A stretch of DNA of 64,000 nt from Synechococcus sp. LTW-R (GTDB taxonomy: Bacteria > Cyanobacteriota > Cyanobacteriia > PCC-6307 > Cyanobiaceae): positions 2,108,001 to 2,172,000 of the forward strand of contig NZ_CP059060.1 of assembly GCF_014217875.1 (NCBI RefSeq), written 5' to 3'. The notes under the pieces are model-generated. The model worked only from the letters and a program-made list of their open reading frames with translations. It was not told where the DNA came from and made no database searches. The translations under genes were made by a program, and so were the position numbers. Below, in pieces: positions 8,309 to 18,447 of this stretch; within the stretch, counting starts at the first letter, position 1; each line of letters starts with the position of its first letter.

Positions 8309-9580
8309 GTGACCAGCACCGTTCCTTCGATGACGTCGGCCCAGGGCGCCCCCGACCCGGCGGAACTGGCCCTGGAGTCCAGGCCCAACAGCATGGGTCG
8401 CTACGGCCAGTTCGGTGGTCAGTACGTCCCCGAAACCCTTATTCCCGCCCTGGCGGAACTGGAGCAGGCCGCGGCGGAGGCCTGGAAGGATCCTGCCTTC
8501 ACCGACCGGCTCAACCATCTGCTGCGCACCTACGTTGGCCGGCCCAACCCCCTCTATGAAGCGGAGCGGCTCAGCGAGCACTACCGCCGCCCCGAGGGCG
8601 GTCCGCGCATTTGGCTGAAGCGTGAGGACCTGAACCACACCGGCGCCCACAAGATCAATAACGCCCTCGGGCAGGCCCTCCTGGCCCTGCGGATGGGCAA
8701 GAAGCGGATCATTGCGGAAACCGGTGCCGGTCAGCACGGTGTGGCCACGGCCACGGTCTGTGCCCGCTTCGGCCTCGAGTGTGTCGTCTACATGGGCGCC
8801 GAGGACATGCGCCGTCAGGCCCTGAACGTCTTCCGGATGCGCCTGCTCGGGGCCACGGTTCAGCCCGTGACGGCGGGCACGGCCACTCTGAAGGACGCCA
8901 CCAGTGAGGCGATCCGCGATTGGGTGACCAATGTGGAGACCACCCACTACATCCTCGGTTCCGTCGCTGGCCCCCATCCCTTCCCGATGTTGGTGCGTGA
9001 CTTCCACGCTGTGATCGGCGAGGAAACCAAGCGCCAGTGCCATGAGGCCTTCGGCCGCAACCCCGATGTGTTGGTGGCCTGTGTGGGCGGTGGCTCCAAC
9101 GCCATGGGGCTGTTCCATCCCTTTGTCCCCGACACCAACGTCCGCTTGATCGGTGTCGAAGCCGCCGGCGACGGTGTCCCGACGGGCCGCCACGCCGCGA
9201 CCATCACCGAAGGCCGTCTGGGTGTGCTCCACGGCGCCATGAGCCTGCTGCTGCAGGACAGCGAAGGGCAGGTGCAAGAGGCCCACTCGATCAGCGCGGG
9301 CCTGGACTATCCCGGCGTGGGCCCCGAGCACAGCTACCTCAAGACCATCGGCCGGGCCGAGTACGGCGCCGTGACGGATGCAGAGGCCTTGGACGCCCTG
9401 CAGCTGCTCTGTCAGCTCGAGGGCATCATTCCCGCGCTGGAGACCGCCCACGCTTTCGCCTGGCTCGACAAGCTCTGCCCGACCTTGGCCCCTGGCACCG
9501 AGGTGGTCCTCAACCTCTCCGGCCGCGGCGACAAGGACGTCAACACCGTGGCCGATCGCTTCGGCAGCGCCCTCAGCTGA
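8309..9580 (+). CDS. trpB: Tryptophan synthase beta chain
   Basis: A PLP enzyme of 423 residues that joins indole and serine to make tryptophan. The N-terminal [15 protein letters not shown] is the classic TrpB start. The PLP lysine is K115 in [13 protein letters not shown]. The phosphate-binding loop is GGGSNAMG, and the C-terminal NLSGRGDKD is also diagnostic. The first possible start is GTG at 8309; an ATG at 8330 is an alternative. trpA is not adjacent, which is common in cyanobacteria. It overlaps hrcA by 8 bp tail to tail. Confidence 0.97.
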   Translation: MTSTVPSMTSAQGAPDPAELALESRPNSMGRYGQFGGQYVPETLIPALAELEQAAAEAWKDPAFTDRLNHLLRTYVGRPNPLYEAERLSEHYRRPEGGPRIWLKREDLNHTGAHKINNALGQALLALRMGKKRIIAETGAGQHGVATATVCARFGLECVVYMGAEDMRRQALNVFRMRLLGATVQPVTAGTATLKDATSEAIRDWVTNVETTHYILGSVAGPHPFPMLVRDFHAVIGEETKRQCHEAFGRNPDVLVACVGGGSNAMGLFHPFVPDTNVRLIGVEAAGDGVPTGRHAATITEGRLGVLHGAMSLLLQDSEGQVQEAHSISAGLDYPGVGPEHSYLKTIGRAEYGAVTDAEALDALQLLCQLEGIIPALETAHAFAWLDKLCPTLAPGTEVVLNLSGRGDKDVNTVADRFGSALS

Positions 9581-10571
9581 GCAGGCGGTCGAGATACCCC
9601 GCGACGCCTTCTACCGCTGAACGCGCGGTGGAATAGGCCATCCGCATCGGACCGATCAGGGCCACCTGGCCGCTCGCTCCGGTGCGGCTGCCATAGCTGG
9701 CCTGCACCACGGCGCAGTGCTGCAGGGCGGGATGGGGATGCTCTGAGCCAATCCAGACCCCACCGTGACCGCTGGCGGCTTCGCTTTGCAGGACCTGCTG
9801 AGGCTCCAGCTCCACGAGCTGCAGCAGCGGTTTCAGGCTCGAGCTGCTTTGGAACTCGGGTTGTCCGAGCAGCCCGGCCACCCCGAGGCTCACCGCCCCT
9901 TCGCCGCCACCGCCCCGGGCCAGGCTGTGGCTGCTCAGGCCCTGACGGAGGAGTTCGCCGCTGCTGCCCAGTTGGCTCGGCAGGGCCTTCCAGTTCAGGC
10001 GGCCGGCGCCCCCTTGGAGTTGATCGCTGGCCCAGCGCTCCAGGGCCGGCACCTGGGCCCCGAGTTCCTCGGGCATCCGCAGGTTCAAGCAGCTGGCCGC
10101 CGCCCCCTTTTCCACGAGCAGCACCAGCAGCCGGTCGTTGCTCGGCACCAGGCGGAGCGTCTCGAGGCTTCCCCCGAGTTCCTGGGGCCGCGTGATCAGG
10201 CTCATCAAGCCCGTGAGGTCCGCGAGGCGGCGGGCGAGTTGCAGCAGCAGGTCATCCAGGGCCGCCCACTGGAGACTCAGTCCCGTGAGTTCGCGGCTGA
10301 GTTGGCTGGCGGCGGCCCCGGGGGCGGGCAGCAGGCAGTCGACGTAGTGGCGATAGCCCAGTTGGCTCGGGACGCGGCCGGCGGAGGTGTGCGGTTGGGT
10401 GAGCAGTCCGCGCTGCTCCAGGGCGCCCATCGCCGAGCGCACCGTGGCCGGGCTGGCCTTCAGGCCAAAGCGCCGCACCAGGGTTTGGCTGCCGACGGGC
10501 TCCGTGGTGTCGACGTAGTGCTGCACCGTCGCCTGAAGCACCTCCTGTTGCCGGCGGGGCAGGGGCTGCAA
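9573..10571 (-). CDS. hrcA: Heat-inducible transcription repressor
   Basis: HrcA binds CIRCE operators to repress groEL and other chaperone genes. The 332-residue protein has an N-terminal winged helix ([20 protein letters not shown], then [18 protein letters not shown]). This is followed by the [18 protein letters not shown] signature and a C-terminal GAF-like region ending in [11 protein letters not shown] and the helix VAGYLDRLL. The start is TTG. No CIRCE element or chaperone gene is seen in the window. It lies 38 bp upstream of nothing on its own strand but follows the ABC exporter gene, with which it may share a transcript. Confidence 0.93.
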   Translation of the reverse strand: MQPLPRRQQEVLQATVQHYVDTTEPVGSQTLVRRFGLKASPATVRSAMGALEQRGLLTQPHTSAGRVPSQLGYRHYVDCLLPAPGAAASQLSRELTGLSLQWAALDDLLLQLARRLADLTGLMSLITRPQELGGSLETLRLVPSNDRLLVLLVEKGAAASCLNLRMPEELGAQVPALERWASDQLQGGAGRLNWKALPSQLGSSGELLRQGLSSHSLARGGGGEGAVSLGVAGLLGQPEFQSSSSLKPLLQLVELEPQQVLQSEAASGHGGVWIGSEHPHPALQHCAVVQASYGSRTGASGQVALIGPMRMAYSTARSAVEGVAGYLDRLLS

Positions 10572-10609
10572 AACGGTGCATCAGAGCCGCTGGGCGGATG
10601 CTACGGGGC

Positions 10610-12775
10610 CTAAACGCTGGCGCGTGCTGAATGCAGGAAAAAGCGGCGGTAGTCCGGGTCCTGATCCAGCAAATCCAGGAAGCGATCGCGGTCCAGCCGC
10701 AGCAGCAGGCCATCCCCCCGTGCCCGCACCGTGACGGCCCGTGGTTGGTCCTCGATCAGGCCGGCATCGCCGAAGAAGTCCCCCTCTTCCACCAGCCCTT
10801 GCTTGATCGGAATCCCGCCCCAGAGGTCGTCTTGCAGCACCTCCAAGGTGCCGGCCACCACGACGTAAAAGGCATCCGGCGCGTCCCCTTCGCGGAAGAC
10901 CTCCTCGCCGTGGCGGATGCGGTCGCTGACAAATTCCGCGGCCAGCCAGTGCAACAGCTTTGGATCCACCCCATGGAAGAGGGGGATCGTGGCCAGGCGC
11001 TCGGGCGTGATCCGCACCCGTTGCGACAGGTTGAAGCCGCTCATCTGGCGGTGCCAGAAGGAGGCATAGAGCCCGCCTGCGGCCAAGAGGTCGTTGTGGT
11101 GCCCGAGCTCCACCACCTGGCCGCGATCGATCACGGCGATCTGATCCATGGCCGCCGCCGCCCGCAGCCGGTGCAGGACGGAGACCACCGTGCGGCCCGC
11201 GCTGAGCCGGCGCAGGGTGGCGTTGATGGCCTCTTCGGTGCTGGGGTCGAGGGCGCTGGTGGCCTCATCCAGCAGGAGCAGCCTCGGGTTGCGCACGATT
11301 GCCCGGGCGATGGCGATCCGTTGCTTTTGGCCGCCGGAGAGGCGACCGCCGCCGGAGCCCACCGGGGTATGTAAGCCCTCCGGCAGGGTCTGGATGAGGT
11401 CCCCCAGCTCGGCGGCTAAGGCCGCCTCCAGCACCTCCTGATCGCTGGCCTCGAGGCGGCCCAGTCGGATGTTGTCGGCGATGGAGAGATCAAAAAGCAC
11501 CGTCTCCTGGGGCACCAAGGCCACCTGCTCAAGCCATTGGCCGCGGTCGGTCTCGCTGAGGGGAATCCCATCGACCCGCAGGCAGCCGCGTTGCGGTTCG
11601 ATCTGCCGCAGCAGCAGCCGCAGCACCGTGCTTTTCCCCCCTCCGCTGGGACCCACCAGGGCCAGGGAGCTGTTGGCGGGGATGGTCAGGTTGAACTGGC
11701 TGAGCCCGCCGCCACCGGGGTAGCGGAACTGCACCTGCTCGATGACCAGCTGCTGCCGCAGGTCCGGTGGGCGGGGCTCAATCCCCCGGGCCACCGCCGG
11801 CCGTTGCTCGGAGCGCCGCGCCGCCGGCAACTCGTGCTCCAGCAGGTTCAGGGCGGTCGTGGCGGCCTGCAGCGGCAGCAGGGAGGCCCCCAGTTGCCAC
11901 ATGCCACTGACCATGGCGGTGGCGATCCCGAGGGCCGAGACCAGTTGCCCGACCGTGAGCTGTTGCTCCAGCACCAGCCAGGTGCCGAGGGCGAACACGC
12001 TGACCAGGGTGAGCATCGCGGAGGCGGTCAGGGCGGCCTGCTGGAGGCCCGACACCGCCCCGACCCGTTGGGCCCAGCGCATCAACTCCCGGTTGCGTCG
12101 ATTGAATTCCGAGCGGGTGGGACTGCGCAGGCCAAAGAGATCCACGAGCTCCCGGCTGCGCAGGCGCTCGCTGGCGTAACTGAGCAGCAGGCCGGCCTGC
12201 TCGACCCGTGCCTCTTCCCGCCGGGCCAGGGCCGGGGTGAAGGCCACCTGACTGACAAGCAGCAGCGGGGTGAGCACGATCGCCACCAAGGCGAGCCGCC
12301 AGTCGCTGGTGAAGAGCAGCAGAACCCCCAACAACAGCTGGGCCACGGTCCAGGTGAACAGCGGCAGCTGGGTGACCACCACGTTCTCGAGGGTGGGAAT
12401 CTGCAGGGCCAGTAGGCCCTGCTCACTGCCTTCGCTGCTGCCGTCGCTCGGGTTGGGTTGCTCCAGGAGATGCCCGAACAGCCGCTGGCGAAAGCTTGTT
12501 CCCAGTTGGCTTCCCAGGGCTGCAAACAAACGGATGGAGAGGCCATTGCAGGCCACCGCCACCAGCAGCCAGGCGCACGGCAGCAGGACGAGCAACGCCA
12601 CCGGCGGGCCCCCGCTGGCTTTGCCAATGACCTGGTCGATGACCAGCTGCAGCAGTACCGGGATCCCGACCATCAGCAGCGGGTCCGGGAGGACCGTGAG
12701 GATGGCCAGGACCGCCTTCAGCCGCTGGTTGCCGAAGTAGCGCCACAGTCGGAGGGGCAGCAGCAGCGGAAACAT
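10610..12775 (-). CDS. ABC exporter (type I) with C-terminal cyclic-nucleotide-binding domain
   Basis: A 721-residue half-transporter. Residues about 1-315 hold the membrane domain with hydrophobic segments. The ATPase follows, with Walker A GPSGGGKST (about 375-383), signature LSGGQ (about 479), Walker B LLLLDEA (about 499) and an H-loop histidine in SVLHRL. Residues about 595-721 form a CRP-like beta-roll (EVFREGDAPDAFYVVVAGTLEVLQ). The phosphate-binding cassette reads FGDAGLIEDQPRAVTV, keeping the arginine but with Asp instead of the usual Glu. Substrate unknown. An in-frame ATG 30 bases upstream is possible. Expected to act as a dimer in the inner membrane. Confidence 0.9.
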   Translation of the reverse strand: MFPLLLPLRLWRYFGNQRLKAVLAILTVLPDPLLMVGIPVLLQLVIDQVIGKASGGPPVALLVLLPCAWLLVAVACNGLSIRLFAALGSQLGTSFRQRLFGHLLEQPNPSDGSSEGSEQGLLALQIPTLENVVVTQLPLFTWTVAQLLLGVLLLFTSDWRLALVAIVLTPLLLVSQVAFTPALARREEARVEQAGLLLSYASERLRSRELVDLFGLRSPTRSEFNRRNRELMRWAQRVGAVSGLQQAALTASAMLTLVSVFALGTWLVLEQQLTVGQLVSALGIATAMVSGMWQLGASLLPLQAATTALNLLEHELPAARRSEQRPAVARGIEPRPPDLRQQLVIEQVQFRYPGGGGLSQFNLTIPANSSLALVGPSGGGKSTVLRLLLRQIEPQRGCLRVDGIPLSETDRGQWLEQVALVPQETVLFDLSIADNIRLGRLEASDQEVLEAALAAELGDLIQTLPEGLHTPVGSGGGRLSGGQKQRIAIARAIVRNPRLLLLDEATSALDPSTEEAINATLRRLSAGRTVVSVLHRLRAAAAMDQIAVIDRGQVVELGHHNDLLAAGGLYASFWHRQMSGFNLSQRVRITPERLATIPLFHGVDPKLLHWLAAEFVSDRIRHGEEVFREGDAPDAFYVVVAGTLEVLQDDLWGGIPIKQGLVEEGDFFGDAGLIEDQPRAVTVRARGDGLLLRLDRDRFLDLLDQDPDYRRFFLHSARASV

Positions 12776-12825
12776 CGGCCGGCTCAACCAGCCAACCGAT
12801 AGCAAGCAGCTGCGGTTTTGACCGC

Positions 12826-13170
12826 TTAGTAGCGGGGCACGCTGGGGTCGGCGGAGACACTCCAGGCATCGATGCCCCCCTGCAGGTTCAGGACCTGCTC
12901 GTAGCCCTGGGCCTCCATCAGCCAGCAGGCAAATTGCCAGCTGCGAATGCCGGCATGGCAGAGCACGACCACCGGTACGTCTCGGTTGATCAGGCTTGAG
13001 ATCTGCTCAATCCAGGTCTCCGATTGGCTCAAGGGGAGATGGGTGACGGGCTGATGGAGCCGCGCGAGGTCCAGCTCCATGGCTTCCCGCACATCCACCA
13101 GTTGCAGCGTTTCTTCGGCGTCCAGACGGCGCTTCAGTTCGCTGGCGCTAATGCTTGTGGGAGTTGCCAT
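12826..13170 (-). CDS. Rhodanese-like domain protein
   Basis: A single-domain rhodanese of 114 residues. The N-terminus has ISASELKRRLDA..LQLVDVREAMELDLARL, the usual CH2A region, and the active-site loop is VVVLCHAGIRSWQFA with the expected cysteine. The segment LNLQGGIDAWSVSADPSVPRY is typical of the C-terminus of GlpE-like proteins. It could carry persulfide sulfur; the partner is unknown. It lies 50 bp downstream of the ABC exporter start on the same strand and is divergent from the DUF3352 gene. Confidence 0.9.
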   Translation of the reverse strand: MATPTSISASELKRRLDAEETLQLVDVREAMELDLARLHQPVTHLPLSQSETWIEQISSLINRDVPVVVLCHAGIRSWQFACWLMEAQGYEQVLNLQGGIDAWSVSADPSVPRY

Positions 13171-13250
13171 CGCTGAACCCTACCGACGGCAACGGGGGTG
13201 CCAAAGATCGCCTTGATGCATAAAGATGAGGCCAATCCTGTAAGCAACGC

Positions 13251-14840
13251 ATGAAGGCCCGCCCCTTCTTGGCGGCACTGCTGGCGGTGGCGTTGGCGAT
13301 GCTGAGCTTCGGCTTGGCGGGCTGGTGGCTGCTGTTGCAGCGCAGTCCCCTCGCGTTGCAACACCAGGCCCTCTCCATGCCGCTGGCGGCCCGCTTCGTC
13401 CCTCGGACCGCGCCCCTCAGCCTGCACTGGCTCGTCGGTCCGGATCAGCCTGCTGCCTACGCCCGGGCCGTCGCCCCGCCGCGGCAGCGCCGCCAGGCCG
13501 CCGCCGCCGCCGATCGCCTGCGCGATGGGGCGTTTGCCGCCGCAGGCCTGGACTATTCCTCCGAACTCTCCCCTTGGCTTGGGGATGAAAGCAGCTTCGC
13601 TCTACTGACCCCACCCGGTCGCGAGGAGGCCCCTGGCTGGGTCTTGGCCCTGCGCAGCCGTGACAATGAAGGGGCCCGCCGCTTTCTGCAGCGCTTTTGG
13701 CAGACCCGCAGCCTGGCGGGCACCGATCTGCAGATCACGAGCTATCGCGGCATGGGCTTGATCAGCGGCCGGGGGGCGCTGTTGGGGCAGGACCCCCAAC
13801 CCCTGGCCACGGCGCTGATCAATGACGACTTGGTCTTGATCGCCTCCGGTCGCGGCGTGCTCGAGCAGGCGCTCGATGTCTCCCAAATCGATGAACTGAA
13901 TCAGGCGGCCAGCGCTCCCCTGCAAAAAGCCATCCAACGGCTGGGCGAAGGGGTGGCGCTGCTGACGGCCCGCCCCGAAGCAATGGAGCAGTGGCTGGGC
14001 CTGCCGGTCGGCGAGGACGCCGCCGCGGTGGAGTTGGTGCTCGCGCTCACCCCGCAGGGGTCTGGGCTTCAGGTCGATGGCCTGGCCCAGCTGCGGGAGG
14101 CTCTGCCCAGCCTGGGCCCGGTGAACACTGAGCTGATGCGCCAGGTGCAGGTGGCAGCCGACAGCTTGGCCCTGCTGACCAATCCGGCTCAACTGCTCGC
14201 TGATCAGGACGCCAATGGTTGGAGCACCCTGCTGGGTCCAGCCCTGAGCCAGGCGCTGCAACGGGAGAACGGCCCCCTGCCGGCCCTTGTGGCCGCGGCG
14301 GATTCCGGTCCCCTGCTTTGGGCACACCAGGCTGAAGGTTGGTTGCTCGGCACCCGCGCGGATCGTCCCGCGGCGGAGACCCTGCAGCCGGCCCTGGAGG
14401 CCGATGGTTACAGCGCGTCTCCCCTGGAGAGCCGCGGTCAGACCCTTCAGGCCTGGACCCGGCTGGAGTCGAAGCCCGTGAAGGGCAACCCCGATCAGCT
14501 TCAGGCGCAGTTGGCTGGCGCCCGGGCGAGCCAAGGGGGCGTGGCCTGGTGGGGGCAAGGCCTGGCGATCCTGAACCAACAGCACGAAGGCCGTCGTTCG
14601 CCCCAGGAACGCCTCGATCAACTGGAGCTCTTGGGCTCGCCCCAGGCTCCCTTCCAGTGGTCGATGGATGCCCAGGCGGCCCAGGGCCTCTTGAGCCACT
14701 GGAAGCCCTGGCGTCTGGTGGGGACCCTCTCGAGCTCGTCCCTGACACCGATGGTCGATGGGGCCGCGTTGAGCCTGGAGCCCGACGGCTCTGAGCAACG
14801 CAGCCTGCGGCTTCGCGCCCTCTTGCAACTGCACTCCTGA
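13251..14840 (+). CDS. DUF3352-family membrane-anchored protein
   Basis: A 529-residue protein with one N-terminal hydrophobic segment (about 7-30) that serves as a signal anchor, followed by a large alpha/beta periplasmic region. The segment AARFVPRTAPLSLHW and the following arrangement of FAAAGLDYSSELSPWLGDE match the cyanobacterial DUF3352 family, whose function is not known to me. It ends two bases before sixA and is likely co-transcribed with it. Confidence 0.8.
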   Translation: MKARPFLAALLAVALAMLSFGLAGWWLLLQRSPLALQHQALSMPLAARFVPRTAPLSLHWLVGPDQPAAYARAVAPPRQRRQAAAAADRLRDGAFAAAGLDYSSELSPWLGDESSFALLTPPGREEAPGWVLALRSRDNEGARRFLQRFWQTRSLAGTDLQITSYRGMGLISGRGALLGQDPQPLATALINDDLVLIASGRGVLEQALDVSQIDELNQAASAPLQKAIQRLGEGVALLTARPEAMEQWLGLPVGEDAAAVELVLALTPQGSGLQVDGLAQLREALPSLGPVNTELMRQVQVAADSLALLTNPAQLLADQDANGWSTLLGPALSQALQRENGPLPALVAAADSGPLLWAHQAEGWLLGTRADRPAAETLQPALEADGYSASPLESRGQTLQAWTRLESKPVKGNPDQLQAQLAGARASQGGVAWWGQGLAILNQQHEGRRSPQERLDQLELLGSPQAPFQWSMDAQAAQGLLSHWKPWRLVGTLSSSSLTPMVDGAALSLEPDGSEQRSLRLRALLQLHS

Positions 14841-14842
14841 CC

Positions 14843-15403
14843 ATGGCGAGCCGCAAATGCGAGCTGCTGTTGGTGCGTCACGGCATCGCGGAAGAGCGCA
14901 GTGAGGACCTCGATGACGCCCAACGCAGCCTGACGCCGGAGGGCCGCGAGCGCACGAGCCAGCAGCTGGAGCGCCTGCTGGAGCTGGACCTGGCCTGCGA
15001 CCTGGTGCTCAGCAGTCCGCTGGTACGAGCCCGCCAGACCGCCGAATTGATCGTGAGTGCCGGCTTGGCGCCTGAATTGGAGTTGGCGGCGTCCCTGGCG
15101 CCCCTGGCGGATCCCCTGCCCCTGCTCGAGCGTTGGCTCGGGCCCCTCTCCCCACGGCCCGGTTGGAAGCGTCTGGCGCTCGTGGGCCATGAACCGGACC
15201 TGAGCACCCTGGCGGCCCTTTTGATCGGCGTGCCGATGGCCCGTGCCCCCAAGGCGATTCGGCTCAAGAAAGCGGGGGCTTTGCTGTTGCAATGGCCCGC
15301 GGCACCGGGGGCGGAGTTGCAGGGTTCGGCCCGTTTGGAGATGGTTCTGCCGCCGCGCGTGTTGCTCGGTCGACGACAGTCCCGAATCCAGGGCGGGCCT
15401 TAG
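14843..15403 (+). CDS. sixA: Phosphohistidine phosphatase SixA
   Basis: A 186-residue histidine-phosphatase-superfamily protein. The catalytic RHG motif is at residues 12-14 (LLLVRHGIAEE), followed by RSLTPEGRERT and SSPLVRARQTAEL. A second catalytic histidine lies in LVGHEPDLSTL. SixA removes phosphate from histidine in phosphorelay proteins in other bacteria; the target here is unknown. It starts 2 bp after the DUF3352 gene and ends 26 bp before citrate synthase. Confidence 0.88.
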   Translation: MASRKCELLLVRHGIAEERSEDLDDAQRSLTPEGRERTSQQLERLLELDLACDLVLSSPLVRARQTAELIVSAGLAPELELAASLAPLADPLPLLERWLGPLSPRPGWKRLALVGHEPDLSTLAALLIGVPMARAPKAIRLKKAGALLLQWPAAPGAELQGSARLEMVLPPRVLLGRRQSRIQGGP

Positions 15404-15429
15404 GTTGCCGTTGAAGCAACCCCGATCCC

Positions 15430-16590
15430 ATGGCTGAGGAGGCAACCCCAACAGCAGCGACTCCGGCGTATCGCCCGGGTCTGGAGGGGGTGCCGGCGAC
15501 GCAATCGGCGGTCTGTGACATCGACGGCCAGAAGGGTCTGCTGACCTATCGCGGCTACCGGGTCGATCAACTGGCCCAGCAGAGCACGTTCCTTGAGACC
15601 ACTTATCTGCTGATTTGGGGCGAGCTTCCCGATGCGGAACAGCTGGCGGCCTTTGAGCAGGAGGTGCAGATGCACCGCCGGGTCAGCTTCCGGATCCGGG
15701 ACATGATGAAGTGCTTCCCGGCCAGCGGCCATCCGATGGACGCCCTGCAGAGCAGCGCGGCCTCCCTCGGGCTCTTTTATTCCCGCCGAGCCCTCGACAA
15801 CCCTGAATACATCTATTCAGCGGTGGTCCGCCTGATCGCCAAGATCCCGACGATGGTGGCGGCGTTCCAGCTGATCCGCAAAGGCCAGGATCCGATCCAG
15901 CCTCGAGATGACTTGCCCTATGCGGCCAACTTCCTCTACATGCTCACCGAGCGGGAGCCCGATCCCCTGGCGGCACGGATCTTCGATGCCTGCCTGATCC
16001 TCCACGCCGAGCACAGCCTCAACGCCAGCACCTTCAGTGCGCGGGTGACCGCCAGCACCCTGACGGATCCCTACGCGGTGGTGGCTTCGGCGGTGGGCAC
16101 CCTGGCGGGGCCCCTCCATGGCGGCGCCAACGAAGACGTCTTGGCCATGCTCGAAACCATCGGCTCCGCCGATCAGGTGCGGCCTTGGTTGGATCAGGCC
16201 ATTGCGGAGAAGCGCAAGATCATGGGCTTCGGCCACCGGGAATACAAGGTCAAGGACCCCCGCGCCGTGATCCTGCAGAAGTTGGCGGAGGAACTCTTCG
16301 ACGAGTTCGGCCACGATCCCCTCTACGACCTGGCCCGGGAGCTCGAAGCGGTGGCCGCGGAGCGTCTGGGTCCCAAGGGGATCTATCCCAACGTCGACTT
16401 CTATTCCGGCTTGGTCTACCGGAAGCTGGGCATCCCCCAGGACCTGTTCACGCCGATCTTCGCGATCGCTCGCACCGCGGGCTGGCTGGCCCACTGGAAA
16501 GAACAGCTGGGTGCCAACCGGATCTACCGCCCCACGCAGATCTACACCGGTTCGACCGGTCGCGATTGGCAGCCCATCGAAGGCCGTTAA
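15430..16590 (+). CDS. gltA: Citrate synthase
   Basis: This enzyme condenses acetyl-CoA and oxaloacetate to citrate, feeding 2-oxoglutarate and nitrogen assimilation in an incomplete or branched TCA cycle. The 386-residue length is that of short, dimeric-type citrate synthases. Catalytic features are the HAEHSLNAS histidine, GPLHGGANE, and MGFGHREYKVKDPRA with the second catalytic histidine. The aspartate region is NVDFYSGLVYRKLGIP. The upstream DUF3352-sixA genes are in the same direction. ndhA follows after 41 bp. Confidence 0.96.
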   Translation: MAEEATPTAATPAYRPGLEGVPATQSAVCDIDGQKGLLTYRGYRVDQLAQQSTFLETTYLLIWGELPDAEQLAAFEQEVQMHRRVSFRIRDMMKCFPASGHPMDALQSSAASLGLFYSRRALDNPEYIYSAVVRLIAKIPTMVAAFQLIRKGQDPIQPRDDLPYAANFLYMLTEREPDPLAARIFDACLILHAEHSLNASTFSARVTASTLTDPYAVVASAVGTLAGPLHGGANEDVLAMLETIGSADQVRPWLDQAIAEKRKIMGFGHREYKVKDPRAVILQKLAEELFDEFGHDPLYDLARELEAVAAERLGPKGIYPNVDFYSGLVYRKLGIPQDLFTPIFAIARTAGWLAHWKEQLGANRIYRPTQIYTGSTGRDWQPIEGR

Positions 16591-16631
16591 GGGCTGCGGC
16601 GGCCTAAGTTGCCCCAATCAAGAGACCACCC

Positions 16632-17774
16632 ATGGTGATCGCCAATCCCGCTGTCGTGAGTGCCGGACTCGACCTCGAGGCCAGCTTCACCGACGTGTTT
16701 CAGGGCTTCGGCTTGTCGCCGGGGATGGCCCACTTGCTCTGGTTGCCGCTGCCGATGCTGGTGGTGTTGGTCGCCGCCGTGGTGGGCGTGCTGGTCAACG
16801 TCTGGTTGGAGCGGAAGATCTCGGCCGCGGTTCAGCAGCGCATCGGCCCCGAATACGCGGGTGCCTTGGGCATCCTTCAGCCCCTCGCCGATGGCCTGAA
16901 GCTCCTCTTCAAAGAGGACATCATTCCGGCCCGGGCCGACGGCCTGCTCTTCACCCTGGGCCCGGTGCTGGTGCTCGTTCCGGTGATCCTGAGCTGGCTC
17001 GTGGTGCCCTTTGGCCAGCACCTGCTCATCAGCAATGTCGGGGTGGGGATCTTCCTCTGGATCTCCCTGAGCAGCATCCAGCCCATCGGCCTGCTGATGG
17101 CCGGTTACGCCTCCAACAACAAGTACTCCCTCCTGGGTGGACTGCGCGCGGCAGCCCAGTCGATCTCCTACGAGATCCCCCTCGCCTTGGCCGTGTTGGC
17201 CGTGGTGATGATGAGCAACTCCCTCAGCACCGTTGACATCGTCAACCAGCAGACGGGCGCCGGGATTCTCAGCTGGAACATCTGGCGCCAGCCCGTGGGC
17301 TTCGTGATCTTCTGGATCTGTGCCCTGGCGGAGTGTGAGCGCCTTCCCTTCGACTTGCCTGAGGCGGAAGAGGAGCTGGTCGCTGGCTACCAGACCGAGT
17401 ACGCGGGCATGAAGTTTGCCCTCTTCTATCTGGGCAGCTACATCAACCTGGTGCTCTCCGCCCTGCTGGTGGCGGTGCTCTACCTGGGTGGCTGGGGATT
17501 CCCGCTGCCGGTGGAGTGGGTCGTGAACCTGACCGGCCAACCGATCGATGCCCCCCTGGTGCAGGTGATCACGGCCACGACCGGCATCGTGATGACCGTG
17601 TTGAAGGCCTACCTGCTGGTCTTCTTCGCGATCCTGCTGCGTTGGACCGTGCCCCGGGTGCGCATCGACCAGCTGCTGGATCTCGGCTGGAAGTTCCTGT
17701 TGCCGGTCGCCCTGGTCAACCTGCTCGTGACCGCCGGCCTCAAGCTCGCGTTCCCGGCCTTCTTCGGCGGCTAA
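16632..17774 (+). CDS. ndhA: NAD(P)H-quinone oxidoreductase subunit 1
   Basis: The NDH-1 membrane subunit at the junction with the peripheral arm, where plastoquinone binds. It has 380 residues with about eight hydrophobic helices. Diagnostic segments are [20 protein letters not shown] (about 57-76), [16 protein letters not shown], and [24 protein letters not shown]. First gene of the conserved cyanobacterial ndhA-ndhI-ndhG-ndhE operon, needed for respiration and PSI cyclic electron flow in thylakoids. Confidence 0.97.
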   Translation: MVIANPAVVSAGLDLEASFTDVFQGFGLSPGMAHLLWLPLPMLVVLVAAVVGVLVNVWLERKISAAVQQRIGPEYAGALGILQPLADGLKLLFKEDIIPARADGLLFTLGPVLVLVPVILSWLVVPFGQHLLISNVGVGIFLWISLSSIQPIGLLMAGYASNNKYSLLGGLRAAAQSISYEIPLALAVLAVVMMSNSLSTVDIVNQQTGAGILSWNIWRQPVGFVIFWICALAECERLPFDLPEAEEELVAGYQTEYAGMKFALFYLGSYINLVLSALLVAVLYLGGWGFPLPVEWVVNLTGQPIDAPLVQVITATTGIVMTVLKAYLLVFFAILLRWTVPRVRIDQLLDLGWKFLLPVALVNLLVTAGLKLAFPAFFGG

Positions 17775-17850
17775 TTCTCGACCGCCTACCCCCTTTGCCA
17801 GGTCGCCAGGCCATCATGGTGCCGGCGCTACCGCCCCTTCCCACCACTCC

Positions 17851-18447
17851 ATGTTCGGGTTCCTCAAGAAAGTCGGTGACTACACCCGCGACGCGGTGGG
17901 TGCAGCCAACTACCTCACCCAGGGGCTTTCGGTCACCTTTGACCACCTGCGCCGCAGGCCGATCACGGTTCAGTACCCCTACGAAAAACTGATCCCGTCG
18001 GAGCGTTACCGCGGCCGAATCCACTACGAGTTCGACAAGTGCATCGCCTGTGAGGTGTGTGTACGCGTCTGCCCGATCAACCTGCCGGTGGTGGATTGGG
18101 TGATGAACAAGGCCACCAAGAAGAAGGAGCTCCGCAACTACTCCATCGACTTCGGGGTGTGCATCTTCTGCGGCAACTGCGTGGAGTACTGCCCGACCAA
18201 CTGCCTCTCGATGACCGAGGAGTACGAGTTGGCCGCCTTTGACCGCCACAGCCTGAACTACGACAACGTCGCCTTGGGACGTCTCCCCACCAGCGTCACG
18301 AGCGATCCAGCGGTGCTCCCCCTGCGCGAGTTGGCCTATCTGCCCAAGGGCGAGATGGATCCCCATGGCGTTGATCCCAATCGCCCGCGGGCCGGCAAAC
18401 TTCCCGCCGATGTCCTCGAGACTCTGCCGAAGGAGGAGAACGCCTGA
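17851..18447 (+). CDS. ndhI: NAD(P)H-quinone oxidoreductase subunit I
   Basis: The ferredoxin-like NDH-1 subunit of 198 residues that carries two [4Fe-4S] clusters. The first cluster motif is [12 protein letters not shown] and the second [12 protein letters not shown], both complete. The N-terminal [19 protein letters not shown] is an amphipathic membrane-contact segment. It begins 76 bp after ndhA and overlaps the ndhG start by one base (TGATG). NDH-1 in cyanobacteria takes electrons from ferredoxin. Confidence 0.97.
   Translation: MFGFLKKVGDYTRDAVGAANYLTQGLSVTFDHLRRRPITVQYPYEKLIPSERYRGRIHYEFDKCIACEVCVRVCPINLPVVDWVMNKATKKKELRNYSIDFGVCIFCGNCVEYCPTNCLSMTEEYELAAFDRHSLNYDNVALGRLPTSVTSDPAVLPLRELAYLPKGEMDPHGVDPNRPRAGKLPADVLETLPKEENA

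Noticed and set aside
8060-9451. Open frame antisense to trpB (463 codons)
   Set aside because: trpB is unambiguous; the reverse frame lacks homology-like motifs.
9573-12775. CIRCE operator near hrcA
   Set aside because: No TTAGCACTC-N9-GAGTGCTAA or near match was seen.
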